A stretch of DNA of 64,000 nucleotides from JAWHQP01 sp032586195 (GTDB lineage Bacteria; Pseudomonadota; Gammaproteobacteria; Enterobacterales; Pasteurellaceae): contig JAWHQP010000002.1 in assembly GCA_032586195.1 (NCBI GenBank), positions 124,001 through 188,000 of the forward strand, in the 5' to 3' direction. Positions 1-9,629 of the stretch are shown one piece after another. The notes beneath the pieces were generated by a model, which ran no database searches, was not told the origin of the DNA, and was given only the letters and a program-made list of their open reading frames with translations. Position 1 is the stretch's first letter. Each line of letters starts with the position of its first letter. Made by a program: the position numbers and the translations under genes.

Positions 1-1140
1 AATGAATTGGATCGTGTGCTGGGCGGCGGTATCGTGCCGGGCAGCGCCATTCTGATCGGCGGCCATCCGGGCGCGGGGAAGTCCACTTTGTTATTACAGG
101 TTATGTGCGGTCTGGCGAAAAATATGATTGCGCTTTATGTCACCGGGGAAGAATCTTTACAGCAGGTGGCGATGCGGGCTAATCGGCTGGGCCTGCCGAC
201 GGATCGCCTGCAAATGTTATCGGAAACCTCGGTAGAACAGATTTGTCATCTGGCGGATCAGCTCAAGCCGCAGGTTATTGTGGTGGACTCTATTCAGGTT
301 ATGCATCTGGCGGATATTCAGTCTTCGCCGGGCAGTGTGGCGCAGGTGCGGGAATGCGCCTCGTTTTTAACCCGTTATGCGAAAACGCGTCAGGTGGCTA
401 TTATCATGGTCGGTCACGTAACTAAAGACGGTACGCTGGCGGGGCCGAAGGTGCTGGAACACGCCATTGATTGTTCGTTGCTGTTGGAAGGCGAGTCTGA
501 TTCCCGTTTCCGCACGCTGCGCAGCCATAAAAACCGTTTCGGCGCGGTGAATGAACTGGGTGTATTTGCTATGACGGAGCAAGGGTTGCGGGAAGTGAAG
601 AATCCATCAGCGATTTTTCTCAGCCGCAGCGAAGAGCAAACGGCGGGCAGTTCCGTGATGGTGCTGTGGGAAGGCACTCGGCCGCTTTTGGTGGAAATTC
701 AGGCCTTGGTGGATCATTCCATGCTGGCAAATCCCCGTCGGGTGGCAGTGGGGCTGGAGCAAAACCGCTTGGCGCTGCTGTTGGCGGTGCTGCATCGTCA
801 CGGCGGCTTGCAGATGTCTGATCAGGATGTGTTCGTCAATGTGGTGGGCGGGGTGAAAGTGGGCGAAACCAGTGCGGATCTTGCCTTGTTGCTGGCGTTG
901 ATCTCCAGTTTCCGCAATCGTCCGTTACCGCAGGATTTGGTCGTGTTCGGCGAAGTTGGGCTGGCGGGAGAAATCCGTCCGGTGCCGAGTGGTCAGGAAC
1001 GTATTGCCGAAGCGGCGAAGCACGGTTTTAAACGGGCGATTGTGCCTTACGCCAACAAGCCGAAAAGTGCGGTGTCGAATATGCGAGTTTTTACGGTGAA
1101 GAAGTTATCCGATGCATTGGACGTGCTGGAACAGTTTTAG
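1..1140 (+). CDS. radA: DNA repair protein RadA (5' end cut off by window)
   Basis: RadA is a RecA-related ATPase that helps process branched recombination intermediates. The reading frame is open from base 1, so the N-terminus, including the expected four-cysteine zinc finger, lies outside the window; 379 codons remain of a family length near 458. Visible are the Walker A motif GGHPGAGKST near the start, the RadA-specific KNRFG motif about 180 residues in, and a C-terminal Lon-protease-like domain that lacks a protease role in this family. The gene ends with TAG just before a convergent small gene. The identification is firm; only the start is unknown. Confidence 0.96.
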   Translation, partial: NELDRVLGGGIVPGSAILIGGHPGAGKSTLLLQVMCGLAKNMIALYVTGEESLQQVAMRANRLGLPTDRLQMLSETSVEQICHLADQLKPQVIVVDSIQVMHLADIQSSPGSVAQVRECASFLTRYAKTRQVAIIMVGHVTKDGTLAGPKVLEHAIDCSLLLEGESDSRFRTLRSHKNRFGAVNELGVFAMTEQGLREVKNPSAIFLSRSEEQTAGSSVMVLWEGTRPLLVEIQALVDHSMLANPRRVAVGLEQNRLALLLAVLHRHGGLQMSDQDVFVNVVGGVKVGETSADLALLLALISSFRNRPLPQDLVVFGEVGLAGEIRPVPSGQERIAEAAKHGFKRAIVPYANKPKSAVSNMRVFTVKKLSDALDVLEQF

Positions 1141-1162
1141 CAGGAATCAGGGTATTTGATAC

Positions 1163-1498
1163 TTAAATACAACCACCGCAGCTGCCGCAACGCCAGTCGT
1201 CTTTGTTCACCGCCTGATAGAAAAAACGCAGGGTTTCTTCTTCAAGCGGGATATTGTGAGCGATAAAAACATCGCTCAGCCAGTCAATGTTTTCCACGAT
1301 CCAGTCGTCTTCATCCAGACCTTCGCGGTAAAGTTCATCATCGGGATCGATAAAATTATAGATCCCTTCGGTGCCCATATCCGCCTGACGTCTGTTTTCC
1401 GGCAGGGTAATCGGTAGCCCTTGATAATTGATAACCCAGTGACCCAGGCAGAGCGTATTACCTTCTTTGCTCCATTTCGCTGTAAACGGGTTTTCCAC
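1163..1498 (-). CDS. Small acidic protein with CGSCGGC tail, unknown function
   Basis: I do not recognise a named family. The product is 111 residues, acidic, and probably cytoplasmic, with no signal peptide or membrane segment. It has a Trp/Asp-rich middle (DEDDWIVENIDWLSDVF) and ends in CGSCGGCI, a cluster of three cysteines that could bind a metal or iron-sulfur cluster or take part in thiol exchange; that role is inference. It converges with radA (22 bases apart) and diverges from lrp. Codon use resembles its neighbours and the frame is clean, so it is probably a real gene. Confidence 0.75.
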   Translation of the reverse strand: MENPFTAKWSKEGNTLCLGHWVINYQGLPITLPENRRQADMGTEGIYNFIDPDDELYREGLDEDDWIVENIDWLSDVFIAHNIPLEEETLRFFYQAVNKDDWRCGSCGGCI

Positions 1499-1732
1499 TG
1501 TCGTTTCCTTAATGATTTGTTAAAAGAATGTTATTAAATAATAGTATCCGTGTGAGAATAAACCATACGGCGTTTGAGGTAGCAAAACCGAATTAGATCA
1601 AAAAAAGGTGATAAATTTTTTGTTATGAAAAACAGCGTATTTGCGAAATAATAAAGCACAAAAATCTAAAAACTTACGGAAAATAGTGTAAGATTAAGGA
1701 ATCTTTTCGCTATTTATCAGAAGGGGAATTTT

Positions 1733-2215
1733 ATGGATAAAAAATTGCCTAAGGCACTCGACGGCATTGATATAAAAATTTTAAACGAATTGCAGCGTAA
1801 CGGAAAAATTTCCAATATTGATTTATCCAAGAAGGTCGGCCTGTCGCCTACGCCTTGTCTGGAGCGGGTGAAACGGCTGGAACGGCAAGGGGTGATTATG
1901 GGCTACAAAGCATTGTTAAACCCCGAGTTGCTGAATTCGCCGCTGTTGGTCATCGTGGAAATTACCCTGATTCGCGGCAAACCCGATGTGTTTGAGGAGT
2001 TTAACGCCGCCGTACAGGAATTGGACGAGATTCAGGAATGCCATTTGGTTTCGGGTGATTTTGATTATTTGCTGAAAACCCGGGTGGCGGATATGGCGGC
2101 CTATCGTAAGCTGCTCGGCACCACCTTGTTGCGCTTGCCGGGAGTGAACGACACCCGCACCTATGTAGTGATGGAAGAAGTCAAACAAACCAATTTTTTA
2201 CAATTAAAACAATAG
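1733..2215 (+). CDS. lrp: Leucine-responsive regulatory protein Lrp
   Basis: Global transcription factor of the Lrp/AsnC family that responds to leucine and amino-acid supply. The 160-residue length matches the family. The N-terminal helix-turn-helix spans about residues 12-60 (ILNELQRNGKISNIDLSKKVGLSPTPCL region), followed by the RAM ligand-binding and oligomerisation domain with the G-D-F/Y-D segment (VSGDFDYLLK, about residue 110). An AAGGGG ribosome site lies 5-10 bases before the ATG. ftsK starts two bases after the stop, so the two may be cotranscribed. Confidence 0.95.
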   Translation: MDKKLPKALDGIDIKILNELQRNGKISNIDLSKKVGLSPTPCLERVKRLERQGVIMGYKALLNPELLNSPLLVIVEITLIRGKPDVFEEFNAAVQELDEIQECHLVSGDFDYLLKTRVADMAAYRKLLGTTLLRLPGVNDTRTYVVMEEVKQTNFLQLKQ

Positions 2216-2216
2216 A

Positions 2217-5038
2217 ATGATTAGAAGATTAACCGAGGGCTTTAAGCCAAGTCATTATTTAGTGGAAACCTTATTTGCGATAATTGCCCTGTTCGGCTTT
2301 TATCTGATTATCGCATGGTCGAGTTATAGCCCGATTGACAGCGCATGGTCGGTATCGTCCTATCAAACGGAAATTATCAATAAAGCAGGCAAACTGGGGG
2401 CATGGTGCATCGATCTGTGCTTTGTTTTTTTCGGTTATGTAGGCAATTTATTGCCGTTTTTGATTTGTATCGCGCCGATTTATTTTATCCGCACCAAACG
2501 CGTTGACAGCCTGACCTGGACGAGATTCATTCTGCGCATGTTGGGATTTGTGCTGTTGATGTGCGGACTTACCGCTATCGCCGCTCTGACCTTAACCAAT
2601 TCCAATTATCATCCGGCCGCGGCGTATTAGGCGGCAGCCTGGTAAAACACCTTTTCCCCGTGCTGGGAAAATTCGGCATTCTGTGCTTCGGCTTTGTCTT
2701 CAGTATTGTCGGTTTTATCTTCTGTTCGGGTGCATCTTTAATCCGTCTGTTGATGCAGTTCTATAATTGGTTGACGGTGAAAAACGAGGATAAGCGGGAA
2801 CCGGCGGAACAAGAACAAAGTGCGGTGCTGTCAGAGCGAGTTTTTGAAGCCGACGGGCAAAGCGGCGATTCGGCGCAAGATTCCGTCCGCTCGGACGCGC
2901 CGTTCCACACGGCGGACGAACTGGAGGATATGCAGGTAACGGAGCCGGAATCAATGAATTCGCCTTCGGTCAATCATATCAATATTATGGGTCTATCCGC
3001 TTACCAATCTACCTATGGTGCCGGTGCTGCGACGGATAGCGACGATGAAATTAAGCCCGATCGCTTTGGCAATTATGCGGTGGTAGCGGATCATTTACCT
3101 GAGGTGAAAATTGCACGGCAGGCTAATACGGCGCAGGATAAGCCGGAATTTCTAGACCCTGCCGCCAATAAGGTGATGTTAGCGGAAGAAGAAATAAATC
3201 CTGTTTCGTTCAGTGCGGAAATTCATATTCCGGAAGTGAAACTGTCTCCCGCCACGCCGCTGCAATCCCAGCCGAAGCGGTCTGAATCGGATATGTCGTC
3301 CGCAGATGATATGCCGAGTGTGTTCGTGGCGGAACAGACGGAAGATGGATTCGATACCACGGATCTCGCCGCTCAATTTGCCCGGCAGGAAGCCGCGCGT
3401 GAACAAGAGCGATTGCGGCAGGCGGCTGCAATCGGCGGCATTGAAGACATTCCGGAACCGGATGTACGGGAAGACAACAACGGGCTGCGCACGATTTCCA
3501 TTGATCAGGCGATTAAATTATTCGGTGACACGAAATCCGTGGAAAAACCGACCACCGAATTGCCGACCCTTGATTTACTGGATAAACGCAGCAGCCAGGT
3601 ACAGGAAATCACCGAGGATGAAATCCGCGAAACTTCCAACCGTATCGAGCAGCAGTTGCGCAACTTTAATGTGAAAGCGACAGTGAAAGATGTGCTGGTC
3701 GGCCCGGTGGTAACGCGTTACGAATTGGAACTGCAACCCGGCGTGAAAGCTTCCAAGGTGACCAGCATTGATACGGATTTAGCGCGGGCGCTGATGTTCC
3801 GCGCAATCCGCGTGGCGGAAACCATCCCGGGTAAACCTTATATCGGTATCGAAACGCCGAATGCCCATCGTCAGATCGTATCGCTGCGTGATGTACTGGA
3901 CAGTGACGAATTCCGTCACTCAAAGGCGCTGCTGCCGATGGCGTTGGGTAAGGATATCAGCGGCCGACCGGTGGTCATCGATCTTGCCAAAACGCCGCAT
4001 TTATTGGTGGCGGGTTCTACGGGCTCGGGAAAATCCGTGGGGATCAATACTATGATTCTCAGCCTGTTGTATCGGGTGAAACCGGAGGAAGTGAAGTTCA
4101 TTATGATCGACCCGAAAGTGGTGGAACTTTCGGTGTATAACGGCATTCCGCATTTGCTGACGGAAGTGGTCACCGATATGAAAAAAGCGGCGAATGCGCT
4201 GCGTTGGTGTGTGGATGAAATGGAACGCCGCTATCAGTTGCTGGCGAAGCTGCGCGTGCGTAATATCGAAGGCTTCAATGAACGGATTGATGAATATCGG
4301 GCGGAAAATATCGCTATTCCCGATCCGTTGTGGAAACCGGGTGACACTCTGGACAATACGCCGCCGATTTTGTCGAAACTTAGCTATATCGTATTGATTG
4401 TAGATGAATTTGCCGATTTAATGATGGTGGCGGGCAAACAGATTGAAGAGCTTATCGCGCGTTTGACACAGAAAGCCCGCGCGGTGGGGATTCATGTGAT
4501 TCTGGCTACTCAACGCCCGTCGGTGGATGTAATTACGGGGCTGATTAAATCCAATATTCCGAGCCGTATTGCCTTTACCGTAGTGCAACGTAACGACTCC
4601 CGCACCATTTTGGATCAGAACGGCGCCGAAGCGTTGCTCGGTCGCGGCGATATGCTGTATCTGGGTAACGGCACCACGGATTTGGTGCGGGTGCACGGGG
4701 CGTTTATGTCGGATGACGAAGTGGTTCGCGTGGCGGATGATTGGCGCGCCCGTGGTAAGCCACAATATATTTCGGCGATTCTCGAAAGCAGCGGAGATGA
4801 TGAAGCCGGTGACGATATGGACGGCGGCAGCGGAGAGGATTTGGATGATCTGTTTGATGAAGTGGTCGAATTCGTGGTGCGCACCGGCACTACGTCAACT
4901 TCCTCGGTGCAGCGCCGTTTCCGCGTCGGTTTTAACCGTGCCGCCCGCATTATGGATCAGCTGGAAGAACAAGGCATCGTATCGGAAATGCGTAACGGCA
5001 AACGCGAAGTATTGTCTCGCGGCAATCAGGATTATTAA
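2217..5038 (+). CDS. ftsK: DNA translocase FtsK, interrupted by a one-base frameshift
   Basis: FtsK anchors at the septum and pumps DNA toward dif so chromosome dimers can be resolved. The N-terminal part (residues 1-132) holds hydrophobic membrane segments; a long acidic linker follows, then the motor with Walker A GSTGSGKSVGIN and Walker B IVLIVDEFADL, and the C-terminal winged-helix gamma domain that reads KOPS. Two overlapping frames carry it: the first is open to a TAG at 2628-2630 and the second continues to 5038. Membrane-segment homology passes from the first to the second near base 2612, where one missing T in CATCC would restore a protein of about 940 residues. This is either a sequencing error or a real mutation. 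FtsK is usually essential, which favours an error or a recoded site. Confidence 0.88.
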
Positions 5039-5086
5039 TCTCGATTTAAGATTCGTGGCTCACAATGCCCTAAAAAAGGAACATAT

Positions 5087-5725
5087 ATGAAAACAACCCA
5101 AAAAACTCGTTTTTTTAGCACCGCGCTTTTGGCCGCCGCCCTGTTCAGTGCCAACGTATGGGCGGATGCCGCCGGCGAATTGCAGCGGAGATTGGCAAAG
5201 GTGAATTCGTTCAGTGCGGATTTTACTCAGAATGTCAGTTCCGCAGACGGTAAAAATGTACAGAACGGCAGCGGCAAATTGCAGATGAAACGCCCGAATC
5301 TGTTCCGTATGGATAACAAAACGCCGCAGGAAAGTCAGATCATTTCTGACGGCAAAACCCTGTGGTTTTACGATCCCTTCGTCGAACAGGTAACGGCAAA
5401 CTGGGTAACGGATGCGGTGAATAACACGCCTTTCGTTCTGCTGACCAGTACCGAATCAAGCCATTGGAATCAATACAGCGTGCAGCAGAATGCCGATACC
5501 TTTGTGCTAAAACCCAAAGCGAAAAACAGCAACTTAAGACAATTTGATGTGCGGATTGACGGCAACGGCGTACTGAAAGGCTTTAGCACCATTGAAAAAG
5601 ACGGTCAGAGCAATTTGTATATCTTGCGTAACATTACCAACAGTCCGTTGGCCGACAGCCTGTTTCAATTCAGCGTGCCGAAAGGAGCGGAATTGGACGA
5701 TCAACGGAAAAAAGCCAAGAAATAG
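5087..5725 (+). CDS. lolA: Outer-membrane lipoprotein carrier protein LolA
   Basis: Periplasmic chaperone that carries lipoproteins from the LolCDE complex to LolB at the outer membrane. The product is 212 residues with a signal peptide of about 26 residues (cleavage after NVWA), then a typical LolA fold with the motifs SFSADFTQ and RPNLFRM. AAAGGA precedes the ATG at good spacing. It lies between ftsK and rarA, an order common in gamma-proteobacteria, and probably belongs to the same transcript. Confidence 0.95.
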   Translation: MKTTQKTRFFSTALLAAALFSANVWADAAGELQRRLAKVNSFSADFTQNVSSADGKNVQNGSGKLQMKRPNLFRMDNKTPQESQIISDGKTLWFYDPFVEQVTANWVTDAVNNTPFVLLTSTESSHWNQYSVQQNADTFVLKPKAKNSNLRQFDVRIDGNGVLKGFSTIEKDGQSNLYILRNITNSPLADSLFQFSVPKGAELDDQRKKAKK

Positions 5726-5735
5726 GGTGATGGAA

Positions 5736-7076
5736 ATGTCAAACCTCAGTTTCGATTTCGCCGAACAGAATTTTAAACCGCTTGCCGCCAGAATGCGTCC
5801 GACCGGTTTGGAGCAGTACTGCGGTCAGCGGCATTTGCTAGCGGAGGGCAAACCGCTGCGTAAGGCAATCGAGGCGGGGCATGCCCATTCCATGATTTTC
5901 TGGGGGCCGCCGGGCACGGGCAAAACCACTCTGGCGGAAATTATCGCTCATCGGATTAACGCGGATGTGGAACGGCTTTCCGCGGTGACCGGCGGTATTA
6001 AAGAAATCCGTGAGGCGATTGAGCGGGCTAAACAGAACCGTCTTGCGGATCGGCGCACAATTCTGTTTGTGGACGAGGTGCACCGTTTTAACAAAAGTCA
6101 ACAGGATGCCTTTCTGCCCCATATTGAAGACGGCACTATTATTTTTATCGGTGCCACCACGGAAAATCCTTCCTTTGAATTAAATAGCGCTTTGCTTTCA
6201 CGCGCTCGGGTTTATGTGCTGAAAGCGTTAAGCGTGGCGGATATTGAACAGGTTCTACGGCAGGCGTTGGCGGATGAAGAACGCGGCTTAGGCAAAGTGC
6301 GGTGTCAAATTGAAGAGAATTTGCTGCACACCCTGGCGGAATATGTGAACGGTGATGCCCGGCTGGCATTGAACTGTCTGGAATTGATGACCGATATGGC
6401 TGAAGATACTCCCGTCGGTAAACGCCTCGATCATCGGCTGTTAACCGAAGTGCTGGGCGAACGGCAGGCGAGATTTGATAAAGGCGGCGATCGTTTTTAT
6501 GATTTGATTTCCGCTCTGCATAAGTCCGTGCGTGGTTCCGCTCCCGATGCGGCGCTGTACTGGTATGCCCGTATTATTACGGCGGGTGGCGATCCGCTCT
6601 ATGTGGCGCGCCGTTTGCTGGCGATTGCCTCGGAAGATATCGGCAATGCCGATCCGCGCGCGATGCAGGTGGCGATTGCCGCCTGGGATTGTTTTACCCG
6701 TGTGGGTGCTTATGAGGGGGAACGGGCTATCGCGCAGGCAATTATTTATCTCGCCGTTGCGCCGAAAAGCAATGCGGTCTATAGTGCTTTCAATGCTGCC
6801 AAGCAGCTGGCGAAGAGCAGCCCGGATTTTGACGTGCCGCCGCATTTACGCAACGCTCCGACCCGTTTGATGAAAGAACTGGGTTACGGACAGGAATATC
6901 GTTATGCTCATGATGAACCGAATGCCTACGCCGCAGGGGAAAATTATTTTCCGCCCGAATTAAAGGATACCGTTTTCTATCAGCCGACTAATCGCGGTAT
7001 GGAAGGCAAAATCGGAGAAAAATTAGCCTGGTTGCGCGAGCAGGATCAACAAAGCGCAAAAAAACGCTATAAATAA
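5736..7076 (+). CDS. rarA: Replication-associated recombination ATPase RarA
   Basis: RarA (MgsA) is an AAA+ ATPase that acts at stalled replication forks. The 446-residue product has Walker A GPPGTGKTT (about residue 55), Walker B ILFVDEVHRF, sensor 1 GATTENPS and the C-terminal tetramerisation region. The frame is open from 5592, but the family begins MSNLS, matching the ATG at 5736; an AGGG ribosome site lies 8 bases upstream, overlapping the lolA stop. The ATG at 5730 is a second choice. Confidence 0.95.
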   Translation: MSNLSFDFAEQNFKPLAARMRPTGLEQYCGQRHLLAEGKPLRKAIEAGHAHSMIFWGPPGTGKTTLAEIIAHRINADVERLSAVTGGIKEIREAIERAKQNRLADRRTILFVDEVHRFNKSQQDAFLPHIEDGTIIFIGATTENPSFELNSALLSRARVYVLKALSVADIEQVLRQALADEERGLGKVRCQIEENLLHTLAEYVNGDARLALNCLELMTDMAEDTPVGKRLDHRLLTEVLGERQARFDKGGDRFYDLISALHKSVRGSAPDAALYWYARIITAGGDPLYVARRLLAIASEDIGNADPRAMQVAIAAWDCFTRVGAYEGERAIAQAIIYLAVAPKSNAVYSAFNAAKQLAKSSPDFDVPPHLRNAPTRLMKELGYGQEYRYAHDEPNAYAAGENYFPPELKDTVFYQPTNRGMEGKIGEKLAWLREQDQQSAKKRYK

Positions 7077-7157
7077 GTGAAGCACCGGTTTATTGATTGA
7101 ATAAACGATAGTAGAATATCCGCAATTTTTATTTAATGAAAACAAATAGGTACTGAT

Positions 7158-8450
7158 ATGATCGATCCGAATTTACTGCGTAATAATCTGGCCGAAACGG
7201 CGGAAACATTAAAGTTAAAACGTAATTTTGTGTTAGATACGGAAAAAGTGGCCGCATTAGAAGAAGAACGCAAAGCCCTGCAAGTAAAAACAGAAACTTT
7301 ACAAGCGGAACGTAACGCCCGTTCCAAAGCCGTCGGCGCGGCGAAAGCGCGCGGCGAAAATATCAAACCGTTGCTGGACGAAATGGAACATATGGGTGTA
7401 GAACTCACAGTAGCGAAAACCCATTTGGACGAAATTCTGACCGAGTTGAACACCATTGCTCTCACTATTCCTAATCTGCCCGCGGAAGAAGTGCCGCTGG
7501 GTAAGGATGATTCGGAAAATAAAGAAATTCTACGCTGGGGAACACCGCGTCAATTTGATTTTGAAATCAAGGATCATGTGACCTTGGGGGAAAATCTGGC
7601 AGGCGGTTTGGATTTTGCCGCCGGAGCGAAATTAAGCGGTGCCCGCTTTGCCGTGATGAGAGGCCCGATTGCCCGAATGCATCGTGCTCTTGCCCAGTTT
7701 ATGCTGGATTTACACACCCGGCAACATGGATATGTGGAAACCTATGTGCCTTATTTGGTAAACCATGCCACCCTCTACGGCACGGGGCAGCTGCCGAAAT
7801 TCGGTGAAGATCTGTTCCACACCAAACCGTTGGAGGGCGAAGTGCCTTACGCTTTGATTCCTACCGCCGAAGTGCCGGTAACCAATCTGGTGCGTGATGA
7901 AATTCTCAATGCGGAGGATCTGCCGCTCAAAATGACCGCCCACACGCCGTGTTTCCGCTCCGAGGCCGGCTCTTACGGACGTGATACGCGCGGGTTAATC
8001 CGTATGCACCAATTTGATAAAGTGGAAATGGTGCAAATCGTTGAACCGGAAAAATCCATGGAAGCCCTGGAAGAATTGACCGGTCACGCGGAAAAAGTGT
8101 TGCAACTGTTAGATCTGCCGTATCGCAAAGTGTTGTTGTGTACGGGCGATATGGGGTTCGGTTCATGCAAAACCTATGATTTGGAAGTATGGGTGCCGGC
8201 TCAGAATACCTATCGCGAAATTTCTTCCTGTTCAAATATGTGGGATTTTCAGGCCCGCCGTATGCAGGCCCGATGCCGTGCAAAGGGCGATAAGAAAACC
8301 CGTTTGGTGCATACCCTCAACGGTTCCGGCCTGGCGGTCGGTCGTACCTTGGTCGCGGTTTTGGAAAACTACCAGAACGCGGACGGTTCAATCACCGTAC
8401 CGGAAGTGCTGCGTCCGTATATGGACGGGGTTGAAGTTATCAAGGCCTGA
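7158..8450 (+). CDS. serS: Seryl-tRNA synthetase
   Basis: Class II aminoacyl-tRNA synthetase that charges tRNA-Ser (and tRNA-Sec where present). The 430-residue length is standard. An N-terminal antiparallel coiled coil (about residues 25-100, rich in Glu/Lys/Ala) binds the tRNA long arm. Class II motif 2 (FRSEAGSYGRDTRGLIR, about residue 265) and motif 3 (GSGLAVGRTLVAVLENYQ, about residue 388) are intact. A rho-independent terminator follows the stop. Confidence 0.97.
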   Translation: MIDPNLLRNNLAETAETLKLKRNFVLDTEKVAALEEERKALQVKTETLQAERNARSKAVGAAKARGENIKPLLDEMEHMGVELTVAKTHLDEILTELNTIALTIPNLPAEEVPLGKDDSENKEILRWGTPRQFDFEIKDHVTLGENLAGGLDFAAGAKLSGARFAVMRGPIARMHRALAQFMLDLHTRQHGYVETYVPYLVNHATLYGTGQLPKFGEDLFHTKPLEGEVPYALIPTAEVPVTNLVRDEILNAEDLPLKMTAHTPCFRSEAGSYGRDTRGLIRMHQFDKVEMVQIVEPEKSMEALEELTGHAEKVLQLLDLPYRKVLLCTGDMGFGSCKTYDLEVWVPAQNTYREISSCSNMWDFQARRMQARCRAKGDKKTRLVHTLNGSGLAVGRTLVAVLENYQNADGSITVPEVLRPYMDGVEVIKA

Positions 8451-8470
8451 TTTATACTTTTTCTTATCAT

Positions 8471-8499
8471 TTCCCCTCCGTTCAAGGAGGGGAATTTTC
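8471..8499 (+). terminator. Terminator after serS
   Basis: A perfect 9-bp stem, TTCCCCTCC paired with GGAGGGGAA around a 6-base loop, is followed by TTTT. It lies 20 bases past the serS stop. Confidence 0.85.
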
Positions 8500-8542
8500 A
8501 AAACTCGCAAACATAGCACCGCACTTTATTGCTTCAATTCTG

Positions 8543-9619
8543 CTAAATATTCATCTGTTGGAATAAATTCAGCTTATCGGGTACCAAATAAACCTGCTCG
8601 CCGGTTCTGTATTGAGCTTGGCTGTAAGCGTCTTGGGTGAGAATGACCTCGATCGGTTGTTCGCTCTGCGCGCTTTCGATTTCAATCCGCACGATAAAGC
8701 CGATGGCATTGATATGGCAAATAGTACCGCTCGCCAGGGCGTTATCCTGAGAACGGGATAGCGTCAGCTCGTAAGGGCGGATATAAGCGGTGGCGGGCTG
8801 GTTATTCACCGGCGTGGCGGCGTTGTGAATCGGAGCCATTTTATGGCTGAATTCACCCACCACCAGATTGCCCTCGTCGATATGCCCGTGGAAAACATTC
8901 ACATCGCCGACAAACTGCGTGACAAAAGGTGTTTGCGGCCGGTGGTAAATATGATTCGGTTCGTCAATCTGTTCAATTTGCCCTTTGTTCATCACCACAA
9001 TGCGATCGGACATATCCAAGGCTTCGTCCTGATCGTGGGTAACGAAAATGCTGGTGACATTCAGCTCCTGATGCAGATCCCGCAGCCAGCGACGTAATTC
9101 TTTGCGAACCTGCGCATCCAAAGCACCGAAAGGTTCATCCAACAGCAATACCTTCGGTTTCACCGCCAACGAGCGGGCCAAAGCAATACGCTGGCGTTGA
9201 CCGCCGGACAATTGATTCGGATAGGCGTTGGCGAGCCAATCCAGTTTGACCAGCTTTAAAAGTGCGGTGACGTTTTCTTGAATTTCCGCTTTGCTCGGGC
9301 GTTCCGTGCGGGGTTTCACCTGTAAACCGAAGGCGACGTTGTCAAAAACGGTCATATTCTGAAACAGGGCGTAATGCTGAAAAACAAAACCCACACCGCG
9401 TTTGGCGGCAGAAAGGCGGGTCATTTCCCGTTCATCAAAATAAATCTTTCCGCTGTCGGCAAATTCCAGCCCTGCGATAATGCGTAATAGGGTGGTTTTG
9501 CCGCAGCCGCTCGGGCCGAGCAGGGCGGTGAGTTTATTCTGTTCGAATTCTACGTTGATATTTTTTAAGGCATGAAAACCGTCAAAATGTTTTTCTAACT
9601 GCCGGATTTTAATTGACAT
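8543..9619 (-). CDS. cysA: Sulfate/thiosulfate ABC transporter ATPase CysA
   Basis: Energises sulfate and thiosulfate import at the inner face of the membrane. The 358-residue product has Walker A GPSGCGKTT (about residue 34), signature LSGGQRQR, Walker B VLLLDEPFGALD, the H-loop histidine in VTHD, and a C-terminal TOBE regulatory domain. An uptake signal lies in the coding region near 9256. It is the last gene of a cysT-cysW-cysA operon; the binding protein is not adjacent but lies 7 kb away, beyond the gat operon. Confidence 0.95.
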   Translation of the reverse strand: MSIKIRQLEKHFDGFHALKNINVEFEQNKLTALLGPSGCGKTTLLRIIAGLEFADSGKIYFDEREMTRLSAAKRGVGFVFQHYALFQNMTVFDNVAFGLQVKPRTERPSKAEIQENVTALLKLVKLDWLANAYPNQLSGGQRQRIALARSLAVKPKVLLLDEPFGALDAQVRKELRRWLRDLHQELNVTSIFVTHDQDEALDMSDRIVVMNKGQIEQIDEPNHIYHRPQTPFVTQFVGDVNVFHGHIDEGNLVVGEFSHKMAPIHNAATPVNNQPATAYIRPYELTLSRSQDNALASGTICHINAIGFIVRIEIESAQSEQPIEVILTQDAYSQAQYRTGEQVYLVPDKLNLFQQMNI

Positions 9620-9629
9620 GTTTGCGTAC

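Noticed and set aside
3306..3674. 122-codon alternative frame inside ftsK
   Set aside because: Overlaps the linker of ftsK; the composition is that of a shifted frame.
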